Source of the DNA: Pseudoalteromonas sp. MSK9-3
GTDB taxonomy: Bacteria > Pseudomonadota > Gammaproteobacteria > Enterobacterales > Alteromonadaceae
Length of the DNA stretch: 64,000 nt
Assembly: GCF_003590335.1 (NCBI RefSeq)
Contig: NZ_MIET01000071.1
Span: 88,042 to 152,041, forward strand
Reading direction: 5' to 3'
Under the pieces are notes generated by a model that saw only the letters and a program-made list of their open reading frames with translations, searched no databases and was not told the DNA's origin. Numbering within the stretch: position 1 is the first letter of the stretch; each line of letters begins with the position of its first letter. Of the stretch, positions 1-9,246 are shown piece after piece. A program made the position numbers and the translations under genes.

Positions 1-121
1 AAGTGGTGCGCGTATTTTAGTCACGCTTATTCACGCTCTTCGCAATAGAGGCTTATCAAAAGGTATTGCTTCATTGTGTATTGGTGGTGGTGAAGCGGTC
101 GCACTTGCAGTTGAAGTGTAA
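1..121 (+). CDS. C-terminal end of acetyl-CoA acetyltransferase (thiolase), partial
   Basis: The window opens inside a reading frame (first full codon at 2) that ends with TAA at 119-121. The tail reads like the C-terminus of a thiolase: an ARILVTLIHAL helix followed by the GIASLCIGGGEAVALAVEV end. The CIGGG motif holds the catalytic cysteine of the thiolase family. The product would condense or cleave acetyl-CoA/acetoacetyl-CoA. It lies 104 bases before mmsA on the same strand, so it probably belongs to the same branched-chain amino-acid degradation cluster. The N-terminus is outside the window. Confidence 0.85.
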   Translation, partial: SGARILVTLIHALRNRGLSKGIASLCIGGGEAVALAVEV

Positions 122-225
122 TGCTTATTTGACACTATTTTAAAAATTCGGGCATCGAATAACTGGTATAACAAATATTACTAACCAGCGATGCCTTATC
201 TATTTACTTTGGGGAGGAGTGCGTC

Positions 226-1716
226 ATGCACCAAGTACCTTTATACATCAACGGCGAATTTTCACAATCATCTTCAGACACTTGGATTGACGTAGTTAAC
301 CCTGCTAATCAAGAAGTGCTGGCTAAAGTGCCCTGTGCGACTGAAGCAGAAGTGCAAGCTGCTATTACTTCAGCACAAGAAACGTTTAAAACGTGGAAGG
401 AAGTACCTATCTCAGAACGTGCACGTGTAATGATGCGTTATGCCGCACTACTTAAAGAACATCACGACGAAATCGCGACCATTATTTGTCATGAACTTGG
501 CAAAACATTTGAAGATGCCAAAGGGGATGTATGGCGTGGTATTGAAGTTGTAGAGCAAGCGGCCAATGCGCCATCAATGATGATGGGTGAGACGGTAGGT
601 AATGTTGCTCGCAATATCGACACGTATTCTTATATGCAGCCTCTGGGTGTATGTGCAGGGATCACACCGTTTAACTTCCCAGCGATGATCCCGTTATGGA
701 TGTTCCCGCTGGCGATTGTGTGTGGTAACACCTTTATTTTAAAACCTTCTGAACAAGATCCACTTACCCCTATGCGTTTAGTGGAGTTATTTGAAGAAGC
801 CGGTGCACCTAAAGGGGTATTGCAAGTAGTACACGGCACTAAACCACAAGTAGACCAAATCTTGGAAGCGCCAGAAGTTCGTGCAATTTCATTCGTGGGT
901 TCATGTGGTGTAGGCCAATATATTTATTCAAAAGGCACACAAAATCTAAAACGCGTACAGGCGTGTGTTGGTGCTAAAAACCATATGGTGATCATGCCTG
1001 ACTCGAAAAAAGAGCAGCTTATCAACAATTTGGTTGGTTCATCTGTGGGCGCTGCAGGTCAGCGTTGTATGGGTATATCAGTCGCGGTATTTGTCGGTAA
1101 TTCTAAAGAGTGGGTTGCTGATTTAAAAGAAGCCTTTACCAAAGTACGTCCTGGTGTTTGGAATGACTCAGAGGCAGCCTATGGCCCGCAAACTACAGGT
1201 GCAGCCAAAGCGCGTATCTTGTCTTTGATTGACAGTGCCAAGCAGCAAGGAGCAACTTGTTTATTAGATGGCTCTGATTTTACCGTTGAAGGCTATGAAA
1301 ACGGCAACTGGGTTGGCCCAACATTGTTTACTGATGTCACACCTGAGATGGACTTATACAAAGAAGAAATATTTGGTCCAGTCTTAGCGTGTATGTTTGT
1401 TGATACGCTAGAAGAGGCCATAGAACTGATCAACAACAGTCCTTATGGTAACGGCACATCATTATTTACTTCAAGCGGTGCTGCTGCGCGCAAATTCCAA
1501 CATCATATTGAAGTGGGTCAAGTGGGTATCAACGTACCTATTCCTGTTCCATTGCCATTTTTCTCGTTCACAGGGTGGAAAGGATCATTTTACGGTGATC
1601 AGCATACTTATGGTAAGCAAGGGGTACGCTTTTACACCGAAACGAAAACCATCACGTCTCGTTGGTTTGAAGATGATGCCGTATCAGGCCCAAATATGAG
1701 TATTAATCTTAAGTAA
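226..1716 (+). CDS. mmsA: CoA-acylating methylmalonate-semialdehyde dehydrogenase
   Basis: A 496-residue protein of normal length for the family. It oxidises methylmalonate semialdehyde to propionyl-CoA (and malonate semialdehyde to acetyl-CoA) with NAD and CoA, the last step of valine degradation, in the cytoplasm. The GITPFNFPAMIPLWMFP stretch is typical of this branch of the aldehyde dehydrogenase superfamily. The catalytic cysteine is Cys281 in GQRCMGIS. The ATG at 226 follows a strong Shine-Dalgarno (GGGGAGG, 211-217). It is the first of a run of same-strand genes (mmsA to the SDR at 5853) covering isobutyryl-CoA to propionyl-CoA. Nothing unusual is seen. Confidence 0.96.
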   Translation: MHQVPLYINGEFSQSSSDTWIDVVNPANQEVLAKVPCATEAEVQAAITSAQETFKTWKEVPISERARVMMRYAALLKEHHDEIATIICHELGKTFEDAKGDVWRGIEVVEQAANAPSMMMGETVGNVARNIDTYSYMQPLGVCAGITPFNFPAMIPLWMFPLAIVCGNTFILKPSEQDPLTPMRLVELFEEAGAPKGVLQVVHGTKPQVDQILEAPEVRAISFVGSCGVGQYIYSKGTQNLKRVQACVGAKNHMVIMPDSKKEQLINNLVGSSVGAAGQRCMGISVAVFVGNSKEWVADLKEAFTKVRPGVWNDSEAAYGPQTTGAAKARILSLIDSAKQQGATCLLDGSDFTVEGYENGNWVGPTLFTDVTPEMDLYKEEIFGPVLACMFVDTLEEAIELINNSPYGNGTSLFTSSGAAARKFQHHIEVGQVGINVPIPVPLPFFSFTGWKGSFYGDQHTYGKQGVRFYTETKTITSRWFEDDAVSGPNMSINLK

Positions 1717-1769
1717 TACATTAAGTGTCCAGCAAGTAGCCACAAGAGTTACAGACACTAAGTAGTAGC

Positions 1770-1795
1770 CGAGCGTTATCCCCGCATAACGCTCG
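1770..1795. other. 10-bp hairpin between mmsA and the acyl-CoA dehydrogenase gene
   Basis: A perfect 10-bp inverted repeat (CGAGCGTTAT / ATAACGCTCG) encloses a 6-base loop in the 146-base gap after mmsA. No run of T follows, so it is not a standard intrinsic terminator. It could be an RNA-stability or processing hairpin that lets mmsA be expressed differently from the downstream genes, or a small repeat. The role is inference. Confidence 0.5.
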
Positions 1796-1862
1796 CGTAT
1801 CAATAATTAAAACAATCAAGCCTGCCTGTGTGGGTTTGCATTAGACAACAAAAGAGGTCTTT

Positions 1863-3020
1863 ATGGACTTTAATCTGAACGAAGATCAACAGGCGTTCGC
1901 CGATACAGCATACCAATTTGCAATGAGTGAACTTGCGCCCAATGCAGCTTTGTGGGATCGCGAACATATTTTCCCAAAAGAGGTTATCAAAAAAGCCGGT
2001 GAACTGGGTTTTTGTGGACTTTATACACCTGAAGAAGCCGGTGGTTTAGGGCTGTCGCGTTTGGACTCCAGCATTATCTTTGAGCAGCTTGCAATGGGAT
2101 GTACTGCGACAACGGCTATGTTAACGATCCACAATATGGCAACCTGGATGATTGCAAGTTTTGCCAGTGACACAGTAAAAGCAAGCTATATTGACCAGTT
2201 GGTCATGGGGGAGCTGCTGGCTTCATACTGTTTGACCGAGCCTGGTGCGGGATCTGATGCTGCATCTCTCAAGACAAAAGCGGTATTAGAAGGAGATGAG
2301 TACGTACTAAACGGCTCTAAAATGTTTATTTCAGGCGCGGGTGAAACTGACGTATTAGTGGTGATGGCGCGCACAGGAGAAGCCGGTCCTAAAGGTATTT
2401 CGGCATTCTTCGTCCCTGCTGATGCTGTGGGGGTGGAGTACGGTAAAGCTGAAGAAAAGATGGGTTGGAATGCACAGCCAACTCGATTAGTGAGCTTTGA
2501 AAATGTACGGATCCCAGCAAGTTATTTATTAGGAAAAGAAGGCCAAGGTTTTACATTTGCCATGCAAGGCTTAGATGGCGGGCGTATTAACATTGCGACT
2601 TGTTCTATAGGCACAGCGCAACAAGCATTGAATACGGCAAAAGAATATATGCAAGAGCGAGAGCAATTTGGTAAGCCTTTAGCTGCTTTTCAAGCATTAC
2701 AGTTTAAAATTGCTGACATGAACACGGAGCTGGTTGCAGCGCGTCAAATGGTGCGTTTAGCGGCGTTTAAGTTAGATACGAATGATGCTGAAAAAACCAC
2801 ATACTGTGCCATGGCAAAACGCTTTGCGACCGATGTTGGATTCAAAGTCTGTGATGATGCACTACAGATCCATGGTGGCTATGGTTATATTAAAGAATAT
2901 CCGCTAGAACGCCATGTACGAGATGTTCGCGTACACCAAATTCTTGAAGGCACAAACGAAATCATGCGTGTAATTATTGCACGTCGAATCCTAGCGCAAG
3001 GCGCTGCTAACGTATTATAA
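1863..3020 (+). CDS. acyl-CoA dehydrogenase, probably isobutyryl-CoA dehydrogenase
   Basis: A 385-residue FAD-dependent acyl-CoA dehydrogenase of normal length. It should oxidise a short branched acyl-CoA (isobutyryl-CoA to methacrylyl-CoA by context) and pass electrons to ETF. Family signatures are YCLTEPGAGSDAASLKT in the middle domain and QIHGGYGYIKEYPLERHVRDVRV near the C-terminus. The catalytic base is Glu362 in ILEGTNEIMR. An AAGAGG Shine-Dalgarno sits just before the ATG. Directly downstream are an enoyl-CoA hydratase and a hydroxyisobutyryl-CoA hydrolase, which supports the valine-pathway substrate. The exact substrate cannot be settled from sequence alone. Confidence 0.92.
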   Translation: MDFNLNEDQQAFADTAYQFAMSELAPNAALWDREHIFPKEVIKKAGELGFCGLYTPEEAGGLGLSRLDSSIIFEQLAMGCTATTAMLTIHNMATWMIASFASDTVKASYIDQLVMGELLASYCLTEPGAGSDAASLKTKAVLEGDEYVLNGSKMFISGAGETDVLVVMARTGEAGPKGISAFFVPADAVGVEYGKAEEKMGWNAQPTRLVSFENVRIPASYLLGKEGQGFTFAMQGLDGGRINIATCSIGTAQQALNTAKEYMQEREQFGKPLAAFQALQFKIADMNTELVAARQMVRLAAFKLDTNDAEKTTYCAMAKRFATDVGFKVCDDALQIHGGYGYIKEYPLERHVRDVRVHQILEGTNEIMRVIIARRILAQGAANVL

Positions 3021-3029
3021 GGACTTCCC

Positions 3030-3806
3030 ATGACAGCACAACTGAAACTTGAAAAGCAAGGTAGTACAGCCGTAATTACGATGAGCAATCCGCCAGCAAA
3101 CACGTGGACGCGAGATACGTTAGCGGGTTTGAAAGAGTTGGTATTAGAGCTTAATGCTGACAAAAATATTTATGCTTTGGTCATTACGGGCGAAGGTGAA
3201 AAGTTCTTTTCAGCAGGGGCCGACTTAAATGTGTTCGCCAGCGGAGACAAAGGCGTTGCTGCTGATATGTCGCGTGTTTTTGGTGAAGCGTTTGAAACCT
3301 TAAGTGACTTTAGAGGCGTATCTATTGCTGCGATAAATGGATTTGCTATGGGTGGCGGATTAGAAGTTGCGCTAGCATGTGACATTCGTATTGCAGAAAC
3401 GCAGGCACAAATGGCATTACCTGAAGCAAAAGTTGGCTTATTACCCTGTGCTGGTGGGACGCAGAATTTAGCGTGGTTAGTCGGCGAAGGCTGGGCTAAA
3501 CGTATGATTTTATGTGGTGAACGTCTTAAAGCAGACAAAGCGCGTGAGATAGGGTTAGTCGAAGAAGTTGTAGATACAGGGACATCTTTGGAGGCGGCGA
3601 TTGCATTGGCGACTAAGGTGGCTGATCAAAGCCCGGTGGCGGTCACTGCGTGTAAAGCACTTATTCAAAAAGGCCGCACAGGCACGATTAATAGTGCATT
3701 GCCTTTAGAGCGTGAGCTATTTGTTACTTTGTTTGATACACAAGACCAAAAAGAAGGCGTTAATGCCTTTTTAGAAAAACGCAAAGCAAATTGGGTGAAT
3801 GGTTAA
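3030..3806 (+). CDS. enoyl-CoA hydratase
   Basis: A 258-residue crotonase-fold protein. It should hydrate methacrylyl-CoA (or another 2-enoyl-CoA) to the 3-hydroxyacyl-CoA, between the upstream dehydrogenase and the downstream hydrolase. The oxyanion-hole segment AINGFAMGGGLEVALACDIRIA and the LPEAKVGLLPCAGGTQNL segment carrying the second active-site glutamate are both visible. It starts 9 bases after the dehydrogenase stop behind AAGGA. Its TAA shares one base with the ATG of the next gene, so the two are probably translationally coupled. Confidence 0.92.
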   Translation: MTAQLKLEKQGSTAVITMSNPPANTWTRDTLAGLKELVLELNADKNIYALVITGEGEKFFSAGADLNVFASGDKGVAADMSRVFGEAFETLSDFRGVSIAAINGFAMGGGLEVALACDIRIAETQAQMALPEAKVGLLPCAGGTQNLAWLVGEGWAKRMILCGERLKADKAREIGLVEEVVDTGTSLEAAIALATKVADQSPVAVTACKALIQKGRTGTINSALPLERELFVTLFDTQDQKEGVNAFLEKRKANWVNG

Positions 3807-4945
3807 TGGCAAAGTTACAACTATTAAATCAAGCTGATGCGCCTGTGGTGTTTGAGCTAGCGCATTGTGATAATGGTATGCAGGTTGCTTTTGCGACACT
3901 AAATGTACCTAAAGCTCTCAATGCGCTGAATTTAGATATGATCAGGTTGCTTGCCCCCCAATTAGATGCATGGGCACAAGACGAGCAAGTGGCATTGGTT
4001 GTTATTAAAGGAGAGGGTGAAAAAGCTTTTTGCGCCGGAGGTGATGTGGTGAGCCTCTATAATGCAATGGCTGCCAATGACGGCAATAACTATATAGAAA
4101 CGTTTTTTAGTGAAGAGTACCGCCTAGATTATCAAATACATACTTATGAGAAACCGATTTTACTGTGGGGTAACGGCATTATTATGGGGGGCGGATTAGG
4201 GCTCATGGCGGGTGCCAGTCACCGAGTTGTAACAGAAGCAGCACGGATTGCAATGCCTGAAATCACCATTGGCTTATATCCAGATGTGGGTGGTAGTTAC
4301 TTTTTGAATAAGATGCCGCAAGGTGTTGGGTTATTTTTAGGATTAACAGGCGCCTCAATTAACGCCGCTGATGCACTGTTTGTGGGGTTGGCCGACCATT
4401 TTATTGATGCTGAAAAGTATGGTGAGTTGGTTGCAGGTCTATTGGGTATGGAGTGGGGGAAAACGATGAGTTTGAACCATGACATGCTGGGTGAGATGCT
4501 AACTGAGCTTAATAGCGCGTCTATGCAGCCTCCTAAAAGTGAAATTCAGGACAATATTAATCAAATCACAGACGTGAATAATTGTCATGATCTCCAAGCT
4601 CAGGTTGACTATATTCTATCAATTCCAAGTGATGGAAATAAGTGGTTAAGTAGAGCGCAACAATCATTGCGACAGGGTTCCCCATTGAGTGCTGTATTGG
4701 TGAGTGAGCAACTTAAACTTGGCAAAGGGCGCTCTTTAAAAGAGTGCTTTATGTTTGAGTTAGGTATGTCAGTGCAAGCAGGTAAAGCAGGTGAGTTTCA
4801 AGAAGGTGTACGTGCACTATTGATTGATAAAGACGGATCGCCAGATTGGCAGTTCAAATCAGTGGGTGACGTACCTGGTGACACGATATCAGCCTTTACT
4901 GCATCGCGTTGGAATGATGATGCACACCCATTAGCAAATATGTAA
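3806..4945 (+). CDS. 3-hydroxyisobutyryl-CoA hydrolase (HIBCH family)
   Basis: A crotonase-superfamily protein of 379 residues from the ATG at 3806. This start is preferred over the in-frame TTG at 3791 because it forms a TAATG junction with the preceding stop. The GNGIIMGGGLGLMAGASHRVV oxyanion region and the MPEITIGLYPDVGGSYFL segment are characteristic of HIBYL-CoA hydrolases rather than hydratases. It is longer than the hydratase, as is usual for this family. It should release 3-hydroxyisobutyrate from its CoA ester, the substrate of MmsB encoded next. Confidence 0.92.
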   Translation: MAKLQLLNQADAPVVFELAHCDNGMQVAFATLNVPKALNALNLDMIRLLAPQLDAWAQDEQVALVVIKGEGEKAFCAGGDVVSLYNAMAANDGNNYIETFFSEEYRLDYQIHTYEKPILLWGNGIIMGGGLGLMAGASHRVVTEAARIAMPEITIGLYPDVGGSYFLNKMPQGVGLFLGLTGASINAADALFVGLADHFIDAEKYGELVAGLLGMEWGKTMSLNHDMLGEMLTELNSASMQPPKSEIQDNINQITDVNNCHDLQAQVDYILSIPSDGNKWLSRAQQSLRQGSPLSAVLVSEQLKLGKGRSLKECFMFELGMSVQAGKAGEFQEGVRALLIDKDGSPDWQFKSVGDVPGDTISAFTASRWNDDAHPLANM

Positions 4946-4956
4946 GGAACAAAAAA

Positions 4957-5844
4957 ATGGCAAAAATAGGATTTATTGGCTTAGGCAATATGGGTGGCCC
5001 AATGGCCTGCAACTTGGTTAAAGCCGGGCACTCAGTGACCGTATTTGATTTAAGTTCGGATGCAATGGCGCATTTAGCAACACAAGGAGCACAGACTGCA
5101 AGCGATGTAACACAGGTATGTGAAGGAGCTGATTATGTGATCAGCATGCTGCCTGCGGGTAAACATGTGCGTGCTATTTATTGTGGTGAAAATGGCCTAA
5201 TTAACCATCTAGATACGACGACATTGGTGATCGATTGCTCTACTATTGATGCAGAGTCTGCACAGTTTGTGGGTAAAACCTTAGGTGATGCGGGTGTTAA
5301 ATTTGTAGACGCACCAGTATCTGGCGGGGTTGCGGGCGCTGCTGCTGGTACATTGACCTTTATTGTTGGCGGTAGTCAAAGTGATTTTGACAGCGCAAAT
5401 AGCGTGCTACCTGATATGGGGAAAAATATTTTTCATGCGGGTGATATTGGCGCAGGCCAAGTGGCTAAGATCTGTAACAATATGCTGCTAAGTATATTAA
5501 TGGCCGGAACCAGTGAAGCGCTGCAAATGGGCATTGACCATGGCTTAGATCCAAAAGTACTTAGCGAAATCATGCTCAATAGCTCTGGCCGTAACTGGAC
5601 ATTAGAATTGTATAACCCATGTCCAGATGTATTAGAAAACGCCCCAAGCTCAAATGATTACAAGCCGGGCTTTATGGTTGACTTAATGGCTAAAGACTTA
5701 GGCCTAGCACAGCAAGCAGCACAACAAACGAATTCGGCAACGCCGATGGGTGCACTCGCGAAAAACTTGTACAACTTGATGCAAAATCAAGGCAAAGGCT
5801 CAGAAGACTTTAGCGCGATTTTTAAACTTTTTAGTGAAAAATAA
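4957..5844 (+). CDS. mmsB: 3-hydroxyisobutyrate dehydrogenase
   Basis: A 295-residue beta-hydroxyacid dehydrogenase. It oxidises 3-hydroxyisobutyrate to methylmalonate semialdehyde with NAD(P), the substrate of MmsA. The N-terminal Rossmann motif GFIGLGNMGGPMACNLVKAG, the substrate-binding DAPVSGGVAGA and the catalytic-lysine segment GQVAKICNNML are all intact. It begins 11 bases after the hydrolase stop, with AAGGA as Shine-Dalgarno. It completes the valine branch from isobutyryl-CoA to propionyl-CoA within one transcription unit. Confidence 0.95.
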   Translation: MAKIGFIGLGNMGGPMACNLVKAGHSVTVFDLSSDAMAHLATQGAQTASDVTQVCEGADYVISMLPAGKHVRAIYCGENGLINHLDTTTLVIDCSTIDAESAQFVGKTLGDAGVKFVDAPVSGGVAGAAAGTLTFIVGGSQSDFDSANSVLPDMGKNIFHAGDIGAGQVAKICNNMLLSILMAGTSEALQMGIDHGLDPKVLSEIMLNSSGRNWTLELYNPCPDVLENAPSSNDYKPGFMVDLMAKDLGLAQQAAQQTNSATPMGALAKNLYNLMQNQGKGSEDFSAIFKLFSEK

Positions 5845-5852
5845 GATTCATT

Positions 5853-6614
5853 ATGGATATTAAAGATAAAACAGTGGTGATCACTGGTGGTGCGCAGGGC
5901 TTAGGTTTTGCAATGGCGACACAAATGGCTGAACTAGGTGCAAACCTTGCGTTGATTGATATGCAAGAAGATGTGTTAGCAACTGCGGCTTCTGAGTTAA
6001 CACAATATGGTACAACAGTTAAAACCTACGTGGCTAACGTGAGTATTGAAGCCGATGTCGAAGGCGTATTTAACGACATAGTTAGTGATTTTGGTAACAT
6101 TGCAGTGTTGATCAATAACGCGGGTATTTTACGCGATGGCTTATTACTTAAAGCCAAAGAAGGTAAAATAATCGACAAAATGTCATTGGCACAATTTCAA
6201 TCTGTGATTGATGTAAACCTAACAGGCGTTTTCTTGTGTGGCCGTGAAGCCGCAGTGAAAATGGTTGAAGGTGAGCAAGGTGGCGTGATCATTAATATGT
6301 CGAGTGTGGCACGCGCGGGTAATATGGGTCAAACCAATTATTCAGCAGCGAAGAGCGGAGTTGCAGCCTTAACCACAACATGGGCCAAAGAGCTGGGTCG
6401 GTTTGATATTCGTGTGGGCGCGATTGCGCCAGGTGTGATCCGCACGCAAATGACAGATGCGATGAAGCCAGAAGCCAAAGAGCGCTTAGTTAAAATGAAG
6501 CCTGTAGGACGACTTGGCGAAGCGCAAGAGATTGCTCATACCGCTAGATACATCATTGAAAACGACTTTTTTACCGGTCGAGTGGTAGAAATCGATGGTG
6601 GTATTCGTTTGTAA
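5853..6614 (+). CDS. short-chain dehydrogenase, likely 3-hydroxyacyl-CoA dehydrogenase type
   Basis: A 253-residue classical SDR with cofactor motif TGGAQGLGFAM, NNAG, catalytic Ser in NMSSVAR and the Tyr-Lys pair YSAAK, ending in the common C-terminal EIDGGIRL. It is the last gene of the operon and is followed by a terminator. By position it may act as a 3-hydroxy-2-methylbutyryl-CoA or 3-hydroxyacyl-CoA dehydrogenase in isoleucine/valine degradation. SDR substrate specificity cannot be read from sequence, and a FabG-like role remains possible. Confidence 0.85.
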   Translation: MDIKDKTVVITGGAQGLGFAMATQMAELGANLALIDMQEDVLATAASELTQYGTTVKTYVANVSIEADVEGVFNDIVSDFGNIAVLINNAGILRDGLLLKAKEGKIIDKMSLAQFQSVIDVNLTGVFLCGREAAVKMVEGEQGGVIINMSSVARAGNMGQTNYSAAKSGVAALTTTWAKELGRFDIRVGAIAPGVIRTQMTDAMKPEAKERLVKMKPVGRLGEAQEIAHTARYIIENDFFTGRVVEIDGGIRL

Positions 6615-6647
6615 GCCTAGTACAGTGTACTGACGTACAACGTTGAT

Positions 6648-6678
6648 AAAAAAGCATGGCTTGCGCTGTGCTTTTTTT
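6648..6678 (+). terminator. intrinsic terminator of the valine-degradation operon
   Basis: An A-rich/T-rich stem (AAAAAAGCA ... TGCTTTTTTT) with a GC-containing loop ends in a run of seven T, 34 bases after the SDR stop. It fits a Rho-independent terminator for the operon. Confidence 0.75.
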
Positions 6679-6718
6679 GTTTTGAAATGAAAAACAAGAA
6701 AAGGTAATTTCAGGGATC

Positions 6719-7180
6719 ATGATCAGACGTTTAGATAACACCAAGCATGCGGTTGCATCGCAAATATATGATATTTTTCAAGCATCGTATAAAATTGAAG
6801 CTGCATTAATTGGTATTGCGTATTTTCCTCCTCTAGCTCGCACGATAGACGATATTAACGCAGCCCAAACCCAATTTTACGGTTATTTTGAAGAACAAGA
6901 ATTGGCTGCGGTAGTTGAGATTTCGATGCAAGACACGGTACTTAGTATTGAGAGCTTAACGGTATCACCGGCTTTTTTTCGAAAGGGTATTGCGCGCAAG
7001 CTATTGTGTTTTGTTATGGAGGAATATCCTTTTTCACGCGCGCTTGTAGAGACAGCTGCGGTGAACGCTCCGGCCATTGCGCTTTATAAAAAACAGGGAT
7101 TTGTTGCAGTTAAAAAATGGACGCCTGCCCATGGCATTGAAAAAGTTGCTATGTCGATAACGAACACGGAACAATCATAA
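6719..7180 (+). CDS. GNAT-family N-acetyltransferase
   Basis: A 153-residue protein with the GNAT layout. The core motif A region is LSIESLTVSPAFFRKGIARKLL (acetyl-CoA pyrophosphate loop, here R-K-G-I-A), and a later segment is VETAAVNAPAIALYKKQGF, the common ALYKKxGF signature. It should transfer an acetyl group from acetyl-CoA to an unknown amine substrate. It is monocistronic, lying between the operon terminator and an orphan gene. The substrate is not predictable. Confidence 0.88.
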   Translation: MIRRLDNTKHAVASQIYDIFQASYKIEAALIGIAYFPPLARTIDDINAAQTQFYGYFEEQELAAVVEISMQDTVLSIESLTVSPAFFRKGIARKLLCFVMEEYPFSRALVETAAVNAPAIALYKKQGFVAVKKWTPAHGIEKVAMSITNTEQS

Positions 7181-7325
7181 ATTAGGCAGTCATAAATAAA
7201 CCTCATGATTTTACAACGATAATTTTAGTTGATTCATATTTTATTCTCCTTTAGTTTGTGAGTTACATTTTTGTAACGGTTTGTACTTTTAAAACCTACG
7301 GTCACTTAATTACGGAAAATTAATA

Positions 7326-8237
7326 ATGCCCAATATTTCAATGAGAAACTTTATGAGGCTGGTTGAGGGAGCTCACGGAGGCTTTCGGCAATCGGCATCA
7401 TCACTGAATAATATTATTATATTGCTAGGAGGCAATGCGCAAAATAGTGTAGATGTACGAAATATCAATAACCGCACAGCACTTAACATTGAGTCAGAAG
7501 TTCATTGCTTACCGGTGGATAAGTTACATCGATATCGTACCGCGCTAGTGTATTTAGGGAATACGCTGAATATAGACAGTTATGCACGACCCACCAATTA
7601 TCACATGAGATTTGCTGGCTTCGAATTACAGTGGTACCAATTTCGCCATCAGACCCACGGTATGATCCGTATTGATAATGCTAGATATATGTTCAAGCAC
7701 CAATTTAATTTTGAAAGTACCAATGGCGATGATAATACCTTTTCACATTGCTTAACGCGAGAGCATGTTTGGTACCCAACAGCCAGAGCATACGATCCAC
7801 CTTTTAATCAGCTACTAGGCCGTGTACCGCAGAGCTTTGTTCAGCCTCCGAATGGTTCACAAGGTACTGTGATAGGTGATGATCACTCTACATTCAATCC
7901 TGACTATATTGTACGGCGTCCATTAACCATGGGAAGAACCATTGAGATCAGGCAGCGATATCAATATTTACAGCCTGGACGCCAATGGAAAGATATACCA
8001 GGCGCGTCATACTTATTAAAGAAAGGCGTTCGTTGGGGGGCTGGGGGAGATCCTTGTTTTTTCTTTTCCAAAGAAAATTATGCACCAGAAAACTCTCAAG
8101 CGTTTCACTTTGAAGTGGAAATTGCACTGGGTAATACGCCCTTGGGAACGTTTAATCGATTACCATCACGTGGCGCATTTTCACATGATTCAATTAACAG
8201 ACAAAGAGAAATAAGAGTGATAGCGGATGGAAGTTAG
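7326..8237 (+). CDS. orphan protein of unknown function, 303 residues
   Basis: I do not recognise a family. The protein has no signal peptide or membrane helix. It is rich in aromatic residues, His and Asn (for example HMRFAGFELQWYQFRHQTHGM) and contains few cysteines. It ends in an Arg/Asp-rich tail. The open frame of 303 codons is uninterrupted and starts with ATG behind a weak Shine-Dalgarno (ACGGAAA). It sits alone between a GNAT gene and the convergent zntB-like gene. The composition suggests a soluble beta-rich protein, but no function is proposed. Confidence 0.7.
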   Translation: MPNISMRNFMRLVEGAHGGFRQSASSLNNIIILLGGNAQNSVDVRNINNRTALNIESEVHCLPVDKLHRYRTALVYLGNTLNIDSYARPTNYHMRFAGFELQWYQFRHQTHGMIRIDNARYMFKHQFNFESTNGDDNTFSHCLTREHVWYPTARAYDPPFNQLLGRVPQSFVQPPNGSQGTVIGDDHSTFNPDYIVRRPLTMGRTIEIRQRYQYLQPGRQWKDIPGASYLLKKGVRWGAGGDPCFFFSKENYAPENSQAFHFEVEIALGNTPLGTFNRLPSRGAFSHDSINRQREIRVIADGS

Positions 8238-8297
8238 TGCAGTATTCCAGCAAGTTCTACTCACTATTAAAGTATATTAGTTGTCATTTTAGTTCGG

Positions 8298-9221
8298 TTA
8301 AAACCACTTTTTGTATCGCATGAGTAAAAATATGACTACTGCGATACATGACATTGTGATCATTAATATTTTAAAGGCATGCAAATTATCAATGCCAGGT
8401 AGACCACCCACATTCATGCCAAACACACCAGTTAAAAATGACAAAGGTAGAAATATTGCTGTCACGAGCGATAACACATACATACGTTCACTCTGACGCT
8501 CGGCTATTGTGTGCCTATATTCGTCTTGAATTAACACTGTTCTTTCACGTATTACTTCAAGCGAATCTAGGTATCTGAGTATGTTATTTGCTTGCTCTTT
8601 AATTTTAAAACTATGGGTCTTACTGATAAATTCACTAGATCGACTAAATACTTCCAAAGCATCTCTTTGCGGAGCAATAAAGCGCTTCATTTTGGCCGCT
8701 TCTTTACGAATATCAATGGCATTTTGGCGATGAACATCATCCATTGATAAACTGGCTTGCTCTTCAATTAAATCTAATCCAATGTCTAGCGTTTCTATTT
8801 GATCGCTTATTTTATCTGAAATCTTTTCTAACAACATATGGAACCAATCAGCAGGGTGTTTAAACACGACGCCATAATTGACTGCATCATTTATCTCACT
8901 GATTGACCGTAAGCTACGCGCTTGCTTGTCTATTGAAATAACCATATCTTTGGTCATCCAAATTCGTAACGAAACCATATCATCAGGTTGCGCTAGTTGA
9001 TTAAAATTGATGGCACGGAGGCAGATAAAAACACCGCCTTCAATGCTTAAGCATTTTGGACGCGTTTCTTGCGCAACTAGACTATCTTGAATTGCTTTGG
9101 GTATGCTCAATGTCTGCAACACGTCAGCCGGGGTATCGTTATCTATGAGTAAATGGACCCATTTAAAATGAGAGCCTTGTATACCGAGTAAATGCTCAAA
9201 CTGAGTCGTATTGTCTTTCAT
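8298..9221 (-). CDS. CorA/ZntB-family divalent metal ion transporter
   Basis: A 307-residue member of the CorA superfamily. A long soluble N-terminal domain is followed by two C-terminal membrane helices. The first ends in the hallmark pore motif: LTAIFLPLSFLTGVFGMNVGG (GMN). The second is FKILMITMSCIAVVIFLLMRY, and the protein ends KKWF. The GMNVGGLPG loop is more like ZntB than CorA, so zinc or a similar cation is the likely substrate. It is the last gene of the minus-strand rimK operon, 25 bases after the MscS gene. The direction of transport is not deducible. Confidence 0.9.
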   Translation of the reverse strand: MKDNTTQFEHLLGIQGSHFKWVHLLIDNDTPADVLQTLSIPKAIQDSLVAQETRPKCLSIEGGVFICLRAINFNQLAQPDDMVSLRIWMTKDMVISIDKQARSLRSISEINDAVNYGVVFKHPADWFHMLLEKISDKISDQIETLDIGLDLIEEQASLSMDDVHRQNAIDIRKEAAKMKRFIAPQRDALEVFSRSSEFISKTHSFKIKEQANNILRYLDSLEVIRERTVLIQDEYRHTIAERQSERMYVLSLVTAIFLPLSFLTGVFGMNVGGLPGIDNLHAFKILMITMSCIAVVIFLLMRYKKWF

Positions 9222-9246
9222 CTTCCAACTCCATAATATATTACCA

